From positions 1-41,820 of the forward strand of contig JAXDJO010000041.1 in the NCBI GenBank assembly GCA_034667525.1: a stretch of 41,820 nucleotides of DNA, given 5' to 3'. The notes under the pieces are model-generated. The model saw only the letters and a list, made by a program, of their open reading frames with translations. It was not told the origin of the DNA and did no database searches. The first letter of the stretch is position 1. Every line of letters begins with the position of its first letter. The DNA comes from DATAPE01 sp034667525. Its GTDB lineage: Bacteria > Actinomycetota > CADDZG01 > WHSQ01. Positions 16,527 through 25,325 of this stretch are shown here, in pieces. A program made the translations under genes and the position numbers.

Positions 16527-16565
16527 AACGCCCCGGAGTGATCCCCCGGGGCGTTTCTCTTTCTG
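16527..16565 (+). terminator. Strong intrinsic terminator of the mini-gene
   Basis: AACGCCCCGG-N9-CCGGGGCGTT is a perfect 10-bp stem (16527-16555) followed by T-rich TCTCTTTCT. It ends the 34-codon unit and could also end read-through from the tRNA genes. Confidence 0.8.
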
Positions 16566-16658
16566 GGAACCTGACACTGGCTCTAGTTGTGCTCCTAATG
16601 AGCTCACAGCATCTATCCGTGCAAGAATTCGCCCGGTCACCCGTGGAGCCTTTTGGGT

Positions 16659-17462
16659 TCAGTGAGACACGATCCGGACCAATCTCGCCGTCTCGTGGCC
16701 GCCTTTCACCGTCTGCTCTTTGACCTCCCCGATACCACGAACGTAATACTTGTGGTCGCGGACCGCGGGCTCGAGGGGCGTCCATTCCTTCGTCAGTTCG
16801 ACGTTGTGCTTCAGTCTGTTCTTTCCGAAGTGGCCGTAAGGAACCTTGATCTCGGCACTGAGGCTAAGCACCTTGTAGTGATCCTCGGCGTGGTGACGGT
16901 AGAACTCCTGCTGAAACTGATCGCCAACCTGAGGATCCGCTTGCATATAGATCCCTGCTTGGGCTCCGTTCTTGCCGGTTCGCCAAGTCCCGTCCGTGTT
17001 AAGGACATTCCCGTTCTTGTCGAGTTCAGCGGTGTCTTCGGCGAAATACCACACGTTGCCATCCTCGTCCTGCGTGTAGTAGTCCTTGGTCCTCTCTTCC
17101 AGGACACCGTTGAGGTACAGCTTGTCCTGGACGACCCTGCAAGGGACACCGTCGATCGGGACGACTTGATGGGTCACCCGATAAAGATCGCGTGACCGCT
17201 TGCCATCCTTACTTCCTCGATAGATGTAGGTGATCCCAGGCTTCAGGGGGAACCATGCATTGTCGACCCGGGCGCTGAAGTTGGCAGGGTCGTAGCGTGG
17301 ACTTTGCCGGGGACGAACACGTTGCGCGTTTGCCGCTGCGGCGTGCAAGTTGGCGCTTGCCAGGGCCTGCATGGCAACCATGCCACCTGCAAATAGCAGC
17401 CCGCCAACTATCAGCAGCGCTGCAACAGCCTTGCGGTACTTCGTTTCCGCACCTCGGACCAC
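16659..17462 (-). CDS. Membrane-anchored extracellular protein of unknown function
   Basis: 267 residues. An N-terminal hydrophobic helix (about 12-36) is a signal anchor or signal peptide, followed by a soluble beta-rich domain. Notable stretches are DNAWFPLKPGITYIYRG, YYTQDEDGNVWYFAEDT and an alternation of polar strands to the end. I recall this pattern, a protein opening with a 'FPLxPG' line and carrying a 'GNVWYF' line, from uncharacterised secreted proteins, but assign no function. No Cys or obvious catalytic motif stands out. It lies alone: a terminator for the opposite strand is on one side and the Nur-like gene, on the same strand, is 154 bp upstream. Confidence 0.75.
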   Translation of the reverse strand: MVRGAETKYRKAVAALLIVGGLLFAGGMVAMQALASANLHAAAANAQRVRPRQSPRYDPANFSARVDNAWFPLKPGITYIYRGSKDGKRSRDLYRVTHQVVPIDGVPCRVVQDKLYLNGVLEERTKDYYTQDEDGNVWYFAEDTAELDKNGNVLNTDGTWRTGKNGAQAGIYMQADPQVGDQFQQEFYRHHAEDHYKVLSLSAEIKVPYGHFGKNRLKHNVELTKEWTPLEPAVRDHKYYVRGIGEVKEQTVKGGHETARLVRIVSH

Positions 17463-17616
17463 CCTGACCTCCTCGGATTCTGTGGGCGAACTGTTCTGTC
17501 GATCCGGAAGATAAGAGAAGCAAGCTGAAGGCAGCCTGAAAATCGAGCCGTGCAGCGAAGGTCAGTCCAGGTCGGCTGGTCTAAAGGCGGGCTCGATACA
17601 CGAACAGAGGTCGAAG

Positions 17617-18093
17617 TCAGCCACGGTTCGGGGGACCGTTCCCCTTCCTGTCCGCACATTCTGCGCAGGTGCCGTAGATGGCGAAGTGCTCAAAATCAGC
17701 TTCGAATCCCTCGGACGCCAGGAGAGAACGGCGGAGGCCGCTTGTAATCCGGTTGTCGATCTTCTGGATGCGGCCGCACGATCCGCAGACGAGGTGATGG
17801 TGGCCCCCATGGCCGGCGGGCTGATATTGGGCGACCGCGTGACCCATGTGGACATGTGAGATCAAGCCCACGCTCTCCAGGGCCCGAAGGTTCCGATAGA
17901 CGGTGGAGGGACTGACACTCGGAAGTCTCCGCGCGACTTCGGAGACGATTTCTTCCGCACTCACGTGGCCGCCGAGATCACAAACTGTCTGAAGGATCAC
18001 GCGCCGCTGAGGTGTTACTCGCGGCGTCAGCTCTTTGAGATGATCGATAAGGTCGTCGCTGCGAGCCGCATGGGCTGCCGAGTCATGCTTCAT
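17617..18093 (-). CDS. nur: Fur-family metalloregulator, probable nickel regulator Nur
   Basis: Winged-helix metal sensor of 158 residues. The DNA-binding half has RVTPQRRVILQTVCDLGGHVSAEEI and SPSTVYRNLRALESVGLI. The metal-binding half has HGGHHHLVCGSCGRI and a second CAEC pair (Cys103, 106, 143, 146), giving a structural Zn site and His-rich regulatory site. Its ATG overlaps the stop of the NiCoT nickel permease gene by one base, so they are one operon, and the operon promoter carries an exact TTGC-N9-GCAA match to the published Streptomyces Nur box. This makes Nur the best assignment; Zur or Fur cannot be excluded from sequence alone. Confidence 0.85.
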   Translation of the reverse strand: MKHDSAAHAARSDDLIDHLKELTPRVTPQRRVILQTVCDLGGHVSAEEIVSEVARRLPSVSPSTVYRNLRALESVGLISHVHMGHAVAQYQPAGHGGHHHLVCGSCGRIQKIDNRITSGLRRSLLASEGFEADFEHFAIYGTCAECADRKGNGPPNRG

Positions 18094-19199
18094 CAGTCCG
18101 AGACCATTCCGCCCCAACGCTCTTCAACCCGCCGAAGCTTGAAGAGAGCGATCGAGCCTAGCCACGCGAGGATGAAGGAGCCAACGATGACGTATCCGAG
18201 CGTTTCGAAATTCAATCTGTTCAACCAAGAAAAGAAATTGTTCCGCACATCGAGTTTTTGACTCGCCACCTGGAGGTATTCGATAGTTCCCACCCCCAGA
18301 GCGACGAACACCGACAGTGCTGTGGTTGTGATGTTGTAATAGACCTTCCGAAGAGGGCTGGTGAATGCCCAGCCATACGCCTTACTCATGAACACGCCGT
18401 CGGTCGTGTCCATCAGACACATCCCTGCGGTGAAAAGGATGGGAAGGGCGATGATTCCCATGAAAGGTATGTGCACGGTGCCGTGATGGGCGGTAGAGGT
18501 TGTCGCCGCGGTTGCGGTGATAGCGAGCAAACCCACCTCGCTCGCCGTGTCGAATCCCAGTCCGAACAGGATCCCCACCGGATACATGTGCCAGCTCTCA
18601 TCGACGAAGCGGCGGAACCGGCTTCCCAGAAGCCGGTTCATGAAACCGCGCTGCAGCAGAAGATCCTCTAGTTCGTCCTTTCGGTAGCGACCCTCCTTCA
18701 GTTCCCGGTAAACCTTGACGATCCCGATCAGCACGACGAGATTGAAGATCCCCACGATCCACAGGAACGTGCCGGAGACGGTTGCACCGATCAATCCACC
18801 AACATTCTGGAAGGTATGCAGATGGCGTTGCACCGCCTGGGCCGCGACCGCCACGCCGATCGCCAGTGAGAACACGATCGTCGAATGACCCAAAGAGAAG
18901 AAGAAGCCCACGCCGAGTGGCTTTTTTCCCTTCTGCATAAGGAACCTGGTGGTGTCGTCGACCGCGGAGATGTGATCGGCATCGAAAGCGTGGCGCAGGC
19001 CGAAGGTATAGGCGAGCGCTCCGGCCCCCGCATAAACGCGGCCGAAATCATGAGCGTAGTAGAGGAAAAAGCCCCACCCGATGACGTGCAGAGCGGCGAT
19101 GATGCCGTAGAAACCGCCTAATCGAGCCCACTCCGAGCCCGTGAAACCAAGGCGAGCCGAGAGCGTGCGCCTGGTCTCCCTCATCGTTCCTGCTGCCAC
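18093..19199 (-). CDS. NiCoT-family nickel/cobalt permease
   Basis: High-affinity Ni2+/Co2+ uptake permease of the NiCoT type, 368 residues with about eight hydrophobic helices. The signature HX4DH is present as His70 to Asp75-His76 in GLRHAFDADHI, along with SLGHSTIV, LGFDTASEVGLL and GMCLMDTTDGVFM. The GTG at 19199 sits behind GGGAGGTGCG; an ATG at 19183 is a weaker alternative. It is first in an operon with the Nur-like regulator and 35 bp downstream of a Nur-box-like palindrome, which points to nickel more than cobalt as the physiological substrate. No urease or hydrogenase gene is in the window. Confidence 0.92.
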   Translation of the reverse strand: MAAGTMRETRRTLSARLGFTGSEWARLGGFYGIIAALHVIGWGFFLYYAHDFGRVYAGAGALAYTFGLRHAFDADHISAVDDTTRFLMQKGKKPLGVGFFFSLGHSTIVFSLAIGVAVAAQAVQRHLHTFQNVGGLIGATVSGTFLWIVGIFNLVVLIGIVKVYRELKEGRYRKDELEDLLLQRGFMNRLLGSRFRRFVDESWHMYPVGILFGLGFDTASEVGLLAITATAATTSTAHHGTVHIPFMGIIALPILFTAGMCLMDTTDGVFMSKAYGWAFTSPLRKVYYNITTTALSVFVALGVGTIEYLQVASQKLDVRNNFFSWLNRLNFETLGYVIVGSFILAWLGSIALFKLRRVEERWGGMVSD

Positions 19200-19223
19200 C
19201 GCACCTCCCGCTGAGATCTAGGG

Positions 19224-19252
19224 ACCCTAATGCTATTGCGACCCATTCGCAA
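19224..19252 (-). promoter_or_regulatory. Promoter of the nickel-uptake operon
   Basis: Minus-strand TTGCGA (19252-19247) and TAGGGT (19229-19224) with a 17-bp spacer predict a start about 18 bases before the GTG. The -35 lies within the palindrome at 19234-19254, so a bound regulator would block polymerase. Confidence 0.55.
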
Positions 19253-19254
19253 TA
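19234..19254. promoter_or_regulatory. Nur-box-like operator
   Basis: TATTGCG-N7-CGCAATA is a perfect 7-bp inverted repeat. It contains TTGC-N9-GCAA, the conserved core spacing of the Nur box reported for Streptomyces (tTGCaa-N5-ttGCAA). It lies 35 bp before the NiCoT start. Confidence 0.7.
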
Positions 19255-19611
19255 AGGGGCGGAGTCAGATTGGTACAGGAGGGCTTTTTTGACCCTCGGA
19301 TCCCTCAAGAGCGCTCCGCCCCCGCCGATAAAACTTGCATGGCGAATCCACCAGTTGGTCACGTGGTGCAAAGGATCGAGATCCGGGCATCCTTCCGGAA
19401 CTCTCGGGAGCGGCCGGCATCATGATCTTCCGGCAGAAGCGCGTTCATACGCTCAAGTGGACCCCCACCCAAGCAGGTCGTTCCGCAGTGGAGGGCCTCA
19501 AGAACAGCCATTACTGCGAGCACGGTGAGATCCGCAGCTCGTGCGGGCAACCGCACGTGGGGGGGCCGGAACCAACTCGGTGAGTTAGCCGGTCAGCGTG
19601 GGCCGTAGCTT
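19255..19611. other. Intergenic region between two minus-strand genes
   Basis: About 360 bp downstream of the GGDEF-EAL gene. Apart from one doubtful 53-codon frame I see no gene. A short GAGGG/CCCTC inverted repeat around a T-run (about 19278-19296) is the only structure. Confidence 0.4.
19422..19583 (+). CDS. Doubtful 53-aa frame
   Basis: Starts MIFRQKRVHTLKW and ends with a Cys/His-containing tail (HYCEHGEIRSSCGQPH). Third codon positions are moderately GC-rich and the CxxH/C spacing hints at a small zinc site, but the only Shine-Dalgarno-like GGGAG is 13 bases from the ATG. I do not recognise it; it may be spurious. Confidence 0.25.
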   Translation: MIFRQKRVHTLKWTPTQAGRSAVEGLKNSHYCEHGEIRSSCGQPHVGGPEPTR

Positions 19612-21309
19612 TCAGACCCTTACCAGCGACTCCTGTGGTTCTCCCCAGAAGAAGCCTTGCGCGATGTCCGAGCCTGAGTCCCGCACTTTCTCGAGCTGTT
19701 CGAGGTTCTCCACTCCCTCTGCAACGACCTTTAGGTCGAGAGCATGAGCCATGTCCACTGCCGCCTGCAGGAGGGCTAGATCTCTGGGCTGCGCTTCGCT
19801 CAACACGAATGATTGATCGATCTTCAGAACGTCCACCGGAAGCGACCTTAGATAGCTAAGTGATGAAAAGCCTTTGCCGAAGTCGTCCATGACCAGAACG
19901 ACACCTAGATCTTTGAGGCTATGGAGCTGCCTTACCGAGGTGGGCGAGTCGGCTCCGATGACGCTCTCTGTAATCTCCAGACACAGGGTGGCAGGGTCGG
20001 TTGCAGTCTCCGCAAGGACAACTTCGACCTCATCCACCAACTCAGAATGACCGAGCTGCTTCGCAGAAATGTTGACCGAGATTGTGAGTGGTTTATCGCG
20101 GAGCCGCTCCGCGCGCCATAGCTGTGCCGTCAGGCAAGCTTGCCGGAGGACCCAACTGCCTATGGGCACGATCAAGTTCGTTTCTTCCGCCAACGGGATG
20201 AATTCTGCCGGGAATACCAACCCACGATCGGGATGATGCCAACGCACCAAGGCTTCTCCACCCGCTACCTCGCCCGTCCTGAGATCGATCTGGGGTTGGT
20301 AGACCAGATGAAACTCCTCCTGTCCGATCGCCTGTTGGAGAGCGACTTCGTCCTTCAGTCGTTGCTGTGCGCGAGCCCTCATCCGTTCGTCGAACAGCTC
20401 GTATCGCCCTCTCCCGTTCTGTTTCGCACGGTAGAGGGCAGCATCTGCGTTGCTGATCATGGCGCGCGCGTCTGAGAACCCGTCCTGAGTCAGCGCGATC
20501 CCCATGCTTATCGATATCCTTTTATCGATGTCGGAGAACGCCCCGTCACCCGTGATCGCCCCAGTGATCCGCCTTGCAACCTGGATCGCAGCCCGTTCGT
20601 CGTGAATGTCTTCACACAGAACGATGAATTCATCCCCCCCGAACCGAGCGGCGGCGTCACTCGGGCGGAGGACCGCCCGCAGCTTCTCGGCGGTCATCCT
20701 CAGCAGTTCATCTCCGGTCTCATGACCGAACGTGTCATTGACGACTTTGAAGCTATCCAGGTCGAACAACATGACCGCCACTGTTTTCCCGGTGCGCTGT
20801 TGTCGCTTCAACGCAACGTCGAAACGGTCTTCGAACAGAGCGCGATTTGGCAGGCCCGTGAGGGGATCGTGCATGGCGTCTTCGATCCGCTGATTGTTTT
20901 CTTCGACCCGCGCTGAGATATCTCGGATCGAGGCGATCAGACAGTCGCGCCCATCTACACGCGCTACAGATGCAGCGATCTCTCCATGTAGGGGAACCCC
21001 CTTCTTTGTGATCGAAGTCAGCTCCTCGATCACCGGGGAGGCGCCTATGGGCGTCTGGCTCAGAGTCATCAGTTTCGACATCTGATTGGGATGGAGAATG
21101 GATATCGGCGTAGCCAGTAACTCATCCAGTCTGTAACCAAGTAGACGGCAGCCCTGCGGATTGGCGAATAGGACCTGATCCTCCCGGGGGTCGAGCACAA
21201 AAACCGCATCGGCGATCTGAGCCAGGATCGAGCGAAACCTAGCCTCGTCCTTGATCAAGGTATCCAGCGTCGTTTCCTGGGTGAGACCCGCGAGCTCATT
21301 CCCTATCAC
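19612..21309 (-). CDS. PAS-GGDEF-EAL bifunctional cyclic-di-GMP protein
   Basis: 565 residues, no membrane segment. A PAS domain (about 20-135; FANPQGCRLLGY) precedes a GGDEF domain (about 145-310) and an EAL domain (about 322-560). The cyclase motif FGGDEF (223-228) is intact, and the product-inhibition I-site RxxD (Arg215-Asp218) lies five residues before it. The phosphodiesterase side keeps Glu352 (EALVRW), SVNIS, LEITES, DDFGKGF, KIDQSF and AEGVE, so both activities could be present. The GTG start at 21309 lacks a clear Shine-Dalgarno. No c-di-GMP effector is adjacent, so it is probably a free-standing sensor that sets the cellular c-di-GMP level. Confidence 0.9.
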   Translation of the reverse strand: MIGNELAGLTQETTLDTLIKDEARFRSILAQIADAVFVLDPREDQVLFANPQGCRLLGYRLDELLATPISILHPNQMSKLMTLSQTPIGASPVIEELTSITKKGVPLHGEIAASVARVDGRDCLIASIRDISARVEENNQRIEDAMHDPLTGLPNRALFEDRFDVALKRQQRTGKTVAVMLFDLDSFKVVNDTFGHETGDELLRMTAEKLRAVLRPSDAAARFGGDEFIVLCEDIHDERAAIQVARRITGAITGDGAFSDIDKRISISMGIALTQDGFSDARAMISNADAALYRAKQNGRGRYELFDERMRARAQQRLKDEVALQQAIGQEEFHLVYQPQIDLRTGEVAGGEALVRWHHPDRGLVFPAEFIPLAEETNLIVPIGSWVLRQACLTAQLWRAERLRDKPLTISVNISAKQLGHSELVDEVEVVLAETATDPATLCLEITESVIGADSPTSVRQLHSLKDLGVVLVMDDFGKGFSSLSYLRSLPVDVLKIDQSFVLSEAQPRDLALLQAAVDMAHALDLKVVAEGVENLEQLEKVRDSGSDIAQGFFWGEPQESLVRV

Positions 21310-21519
21310 GGCACGTCAGAACGCGTGGAGGGGCGAAGAGAGGCTCGCTGCGGGACTTGGGGTATGAGCGTGTCGACCTCCACTTATCTGGGGTCGCATC
21401 CTTGAAGCGGCCACGGCTGATTGTTCAACCGGTCTCGTTAGTAAACGCCCGAATGGGAAGAATGTCTATGGGCGACCCCCCGGCCCCCCTGAGTAGGGGG
21501 AAAGCGTGCCTTCCACCGT
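21310..21519. other. Intergenic region, weak hairpin only
   Basis: CCCCC-N6-GGGGG (21485-21500) follows the PBP4-type gene in its reading direction but has no T-tract. No gene is seen. Confidence 0.4.
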
Positions 21520-22878
21520 CTAGCTGCAGACCGCACGGCGACGCCGAGGGCCATGCCCTACAGGTACGCGCGCGGTGGCGATCACTTGCACCATCCGGTC
21601 CTCCACGGTCTTCGGCATGTTCTGATCCAGGATCGAGAATTCGAGCCACCTTCCGCTGCGTCGATTGCGCACCCACCCCGACAGGGCCGAGTCCGAATTG
21701 AAGAGGGTCCCGGTCTTGGCATGAACGTCCAGGCCTGCGAGACGCCCCCTCAATGTGCCTTGGCCGGGGCTGGGTAGGTCATGGCGAAGCTCCGGACCCC
21801 ACGGCCGTCGCCCAGCCGCCGCCAACAGGCGAACGACGCCGCGCGGCGAGATCCTGTCCCGGTACGAGAGCCCGGACGAGTCGTAGGCGGCGATGTGGAC
21901 GCCGGATCGCCGCGCCCAACTCTTTATCGCGGCTGCTCCCTTGTGGATCGTGCCGGGCGGCCCGTATAAGTCCGCTCCCAGCAACTTGCCCAACATCTCC
22001 GCGTAGAAGTTGTTCGAGGTTCGATCCATGAACCCGATGAGCCGCGACAGCGGAGGCGAGCTCACCTGCGCGACCTGTACCAGGTGAGCCGGGGGCTCGC
22101 CCGTGCCGGGAGCACCATCGACCTGCACGCCGTGAGCTCGGAGTTGGCGGTCGAGAAAGCGTGCGGCGGTTCGTTCCGGACTACCTCTCACGTGGTAGTT
22201 GCCGTTGATCGCGAGGGCCGTGGGCAACTCGACGTAGCTCCGGGGTACGAAAGGCTGCCACCCGGGCGCATCGAAATCGTGGGCGAAATATGTCGTCGCA
22301 CCCCGGATGCTTCCTTCGATGTGCGAGATCCCGGCCCCCCGCAGTCGCTCCGCCAAGAGTTTCAGCGTTGCAGAACGCAGTGGTCCCCAGAAGTGTGCTG
22401 CCTTTGAGGTCAGGCTGGGATCGCCACCCCCCAAAAGCCAGAGATCGCCTCGAACCACTCCATCGACGACGCGATGGGCCGCTGTGGTCGTCCGGATCTG
22501 GAGATCGGGGCCCAACTGGTCGAAGAGCGCCATTGAGAGAAGCAGCTTCTCGTTTGAGGCAGGCGTTCGCCTCGCGTCCCCCTGTCGCTCGTAGAGGATG
22601 TTCCCCCGGTCGGCGACCGCGATGCCAACGGACCGATCTGCCGCCAGCCTGTTCAAACGTTTGCCCCATGCCGAGAGCTGGGGTGCGGGAGCTTTTGCCT
22701 TACCGTGCCGGGTCGAGCATCCTGCTTTCGATGCGGGGTGCGATGTGGACGCGGGCCTGGGGGCTGCCTGCACCCGGGGAGGCAACGTGGGGGAGCCTTC
22801 GCACGCAGTCAGGATGAGGGCCAGGACGATGGCGAAAGACCTCGTCACTGTCACCGAGCCAGCCTCGCATCCCTGCAC
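21520..22878 (-). CDS. dacB: PBP4-type D-alanyl-D-alanine carboxypeptidase lipoprotein
   Basis: Serine peptidase of family S13 that trims or cleaves peptidoglycan stem peptides; up to 452 residues. SxxK is Ser108-Asn-Glu-Lys111 (PASNEKLLLS), SxN is TSNNFYAEML and the third box is HAKTGTL, so the penicillin-binding site is complete. The N-terminus has a short hydrophobic signal with lipobox LTAC (Cys26), so the enzyme should be a lipoprotein, followed by a Pro/Ala-rich linker. The start is uncertain: GTG codons at 22878, 22854 and 22848 are all possible, and the later ones give a more usual lipoprotein signal. It diverges from the DUF427 gene. Confidence 0.88.
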   Translation of the reverse strand: MQGCEAGSVTVTRSFAIVLALILTACEGSPTLPPRVQAAPRPASTSHPASKAGCSTRHGKAKAPAPQLSAWGKRLNRLAADRSVGIAVADRGNILYERQGDARRTPASNEKLLLSMALFDQLGPDLQIRTTTAAHRVVDGVVRGDLWLLGGGDPSLTSKAAHFWGPLRSATLKLLAERLRGAGISHIEGSIRGATTYFAHDFDAPGWQPFVPRSYVELPTALAINGNYHVRGSPERTAARFLDRQLRAHGVQVDGAPGTGEPPAHLVQVAQVSSPPLSRLIGFMDRTSNNFYAEMLGKLLGADLYGPPGTIHKGAAAIKSWARRSGVHIAAYDSSGLSYRDRISPRGVVRLLAAAGRRPWGPELRHDLPSPGQGTLRGRLAGLDVHAKTGTLFNSDSALSGWVRNRRSGRWLEFSILDQNMPKTVEDRMVQVIATARVPVGHGPRRRRAVCS

Positions 22879-22931
22879 CTCTCTTGTAGCCTCGGGGGCC
22901 CACGCTCGTACGCCGGCACCTCTAGAAGGAG

Positions 22932-23768
22932 ATGAGCGAAGTGACCCAGCAGACCCGCGCTCCGGAGGGGAGCCTCGAAGACCGCGCTCTGAGCGGAAAT
23001 GAGCGGGAGAGATCGCCGCTCTCAGCGCTGCTGATCCAACCGACTGGGCGGCGAGTGCGGGCTTTCTTCGACAATCACGTCGTTGCCGACAGCATCGAGG
23101 TCAAGCTCGTGCTCGAGAAGGACCACCTTCCCGTCTACTATTTTCCCGGGCAAGACGTGAACATGAAGGTCCTCGAACCGAGCGACAAGAAAACCCACTG
23201 TCCCCTCAAAGGTGAGGCTTCCTACTGGTCGATCAGCACGGGAACCAGAAAAGCTCCCGAAGCAGCGTGGAGTTATCCCGAGCCGGTCGCTGGAGCCCAG
23301 GAGCTGGCCGGGTACGTCGCCTTCTATTGGGACCGGGTCGATGCCTGGTTCGAAGAGGATGATCAGGTTTACGTCCACCCGCGCGACCCGTACTCGCGTG
23401 TCGACGTACTACAGAGCTCGCGCCATGTCCGCTTCGAAATTGCCGGCGAGACTGTGGCCGAGACAGACCGGCCCCGGTTGCTCTTTGAGACCGGATTACC
23501 CGTCCGTTACTACATCCCCAAGCTCGACGTTCGTATGGAGTTCCTCGATCCCTCGCCGACGCGGACCAGGTGCCCCTACAAAGGGGAGGCCTCTTACTGG
23601 CACGTGCGGGCCGGGGGCAAGGTCTTCGATGACCTGGCCTGGAGCTATCGGGAGCCGATCCCCGAATGTCCCAAGATAGAGAACCTGATCTGCTTCTTCA
23701 ACGAGCGGGTAGATACCTTTGTGGACGGCCAGAAAACAGAGACGCCCCGCACACACTGGTCTCGCTAG
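22932..23768 (+). CDS. Tandem DUF427 protein
   Basis: 278 residues containing two DUF427 modules (about 40-135 and 160-265). Each has the same landmark order: a VRAFFDNHVVADS-like strand, 'PVYYFPGQDV' / 'PVRYYIPKLDV', a 'THCPLKGEASYW' / 'TRCPYKGEASYW' line with its conserved Cys, and a 'AWSYPEP' / 'AWSYREP' line. No catalytic role is established for DUF427. AAGGAG directly abuts the ATG, so the in-frame GTG at 22941 (about 9 bases from AAGGAG) may be the true start. It is soluble and cytoplasmic by appearance. Confidence 0.85.
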   Translation: MSEVTQQTRAPEGSLEDRALSGNERERSPLSALLIQPTGRRVRAFFDNHVVADSIEVKLVLEKDHLPVYYFPGQDVNMKVLEPSDKKTHCPLKGEASYWSISTGTRKAPEAAWSYPEPVAGAQELAGYVAFYWDRVDAWFEEDDQVYVHPRDPYSRVDVLQSSRHVRFEIAGETVAETDRPRLLFETGLPVRYYIPKLDVRMEFLDPSPTRTRCPYKGEASYWHVRAGGKVFDDLAWSYREPIPECPKIENLICFFNERVDTFVDGQKTETPRTHWSR

Positions 23769-23943
23769 CGTCGCGTCCGGGCGTGCCGGCTCGGATGATG
23801 CCAGGCGCTCTCGAAGAAGGTAGTGACCGCCCGGCCTTCCCCCTGATCGCTACTCGCTCAGGCGGACGGTACTAGATGCGGCGCAAAGCGGGTACGTCAT
23901 CGTGCGCAGGCGGTCAAACTGGTCGAGAAGGTACATTGAGAGG

Positions 23944-23958
23944 GCTCCTCAGAGGAGC
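23944..23958. promoter_or_regulatory. 15-bp palindrome upstream of the UDP-glucose dehydrogenase gene
   Basis: GCTCCTC-A-GAGGAGC is a perfect 7-bp inverted repeat with a one-base centre, about 57 bp before the ATG at 24015. It could be a dyad operator; no regulator is assigned. The rest of the 246-bp gap (23769-24014) shows no gene. Confidence 0.35.
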
Positions 23959-24014
23959 GTGCACGGCTGGAGCCATCAGCGTGCCATCTATCTCTTGGAA
24001 AGGGTCACCCGCGC

Positions 24015-25325
24015 ATGAAGGTTGGAATCGTTGGATTAGGGCACGTCGGATTGGTGTCCGCGGCTTGCTTTGCTCACGTCGGCCATCAGGTGGTTGGGGC
24101 GGACTCGCAGGCAGAGAGGGTTGAAGGGCTTCAGAAGGGAATCATGCCCTTCTTCGAGCCGGGACTCGCGGAACTTGTCAACGAGGGCGTGGTGTCCGGA
24201 CGGCTTGTCTTTGCGAGCGAGTCCGCCGCCGCTTTGGAAGGCACCGACCTCGTTTTCATATGCGTAGGTACGCCATCGAAGCCAGACGGCTCGGCCGATC
24301 TGGTCCAGATCGAACACCTGACATCGGAGATCGCAGGATTGCTGCGCGACGATCAGGTACTGGTGGAGAAAAGCACCGTTCCGGTAAAGACCGGTGAACG
24401 AGTAGCCAGAACTTTGCAAAGACTTGGTGCCTCCAAGGTGGACGTCATTTCCAACCCCGAGTTTCTGCGTGAAGGCAGCGCCTTAGAGGACACCTTGCGC
24501 CCGGACCGCATCGTCATCGGATCATCCTCGTCCAGGGCGACCAAGCTACTCAGTGACTTCTATGCCCCGATCATCGAGAAGTCGGGGTGTGCCCTGGTGG
24601 TGACCGATGTGGGCACCGCGGAGTTGATTAAACACGCATCGAATGCCTTCCTCGCCATGAAGATCTCGTTCATCAACGCGGTAGCCGAGGTATGCGAGTC
24701 CACCGATGCCGACGTACAGACTGTCGCACTCGGCATGGGCTTGGATCCACGCATCGGCCCTTCCTTTCTGCAAGCAGGCGTTGGGTACGGGGGGTCTTGT
24801 TTCCCGAAGGATGTGGCTGCATTCGCCGCTCTCGCCAACACTCTCGGCATCGATTTCAGTCTCTTGGAAGCGGTCCAAGAGATCAATCAAAGGGGAGCCG
24901 ATCGCCTGCTCAACAAATTACGTGCTGAGCTGTGGCACCTCGAAGGCAAGAAGATCGCGATGTTGGGGCTTGCCTTCAAACCGGGTACCGATGACATGCG
25001 TGAGGCTCCGGCTCTGCGAGTCATACAGAGGTTGCTGGACGAGGGATCCGAGGTCATCGCGTACGACCCCGCGGCCATGCCCAAGGCGAAGGATATCTAC
25101 CCAGCTGTGACTTTCGCTGAATCCGCCCTCGATGCCATGGACGGTGCGGATGCCGCGATCTTTCTTACTGAATGGGATGAATTCAGGGCACTCGAGCCCA
25201 AAGCCATGAAAGAGCTGCTGCGGTTCCCGATCGTTGCCGACGGACGGAATCTCTTCAGGCCGCAGGCTATGAAAGAGGCTGGGATCACCTATCTGTCGAT
25301 GGGGCGAGGCCTCGTTCGTCCCTAG
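24015..25325 (+). CDS. ugd: UDP-glucose 6-dehydrogenase
   Basis: NAD-dependent two-step oxidation of UDP-glucose to UDP-glucuronate, a precursor for surface polysaccharides; 436 residues, normal for the family. The Rossmann motif GLGHVGL (7-13), the NPEFLREG block (147-154), Lys206 in ELIKHASN and catalytic Cys262 in GGSCFPKD are all present, followed by the C-terminal UDP-binding half (LGLAFKPGTDDMREAP). The related GDP-mannose dehydrogenase is less likely given the overall match to UGD. AAAGGG precedes the ATG by about 13 bases. It stands alone, not in a polysaccharide cluster. Confidence 0.92.
   Translation: MKVGIVGLGHVGLVSAACFAHVGHQVVGADSQAERVEGLQKGIMPFFEPGLAELVNEGVVSGRLVFASESAAALEGTDLVFICVGTPSKPDGSADLVQIEHLTSEIAGLLRDDQVLVEKSTVPVKTGERVARTLQRLGASKVDVISNPEFLREGSALEDTLRPDRIVIGSSSSRATKLLSDFYAPIIEKSGCALVVTDVGTAELIKHASNAFLAMKISFINAVAEVCESTDADVQTVALGMGLDPRIGPSFLQAGVGYGGSCFPKDVAAFAALANTLGIDFSLLEAVQEINQRGADRLLNKLRAELWHLEGKKIAMLGLAFKPGTDDMREAPALRVIQRLLDEGSEVIAYDPAAMPKAKDIYPAVTFAESALDAMDGADAAIFLTEWDEFRALEPKAMKELLRFPIVADGRNLFRPQAMKEAGITYLSMGRGLVRP

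Noticed and set aside
19200..19611. Possible cobalamin or NiCo riboswitch for the NiCoT permease
   Set aside because: The predicted 5' leader is only about 18 nt and no B12-box or NiCo fold is seen; the Nur-like dyad explains regulation.
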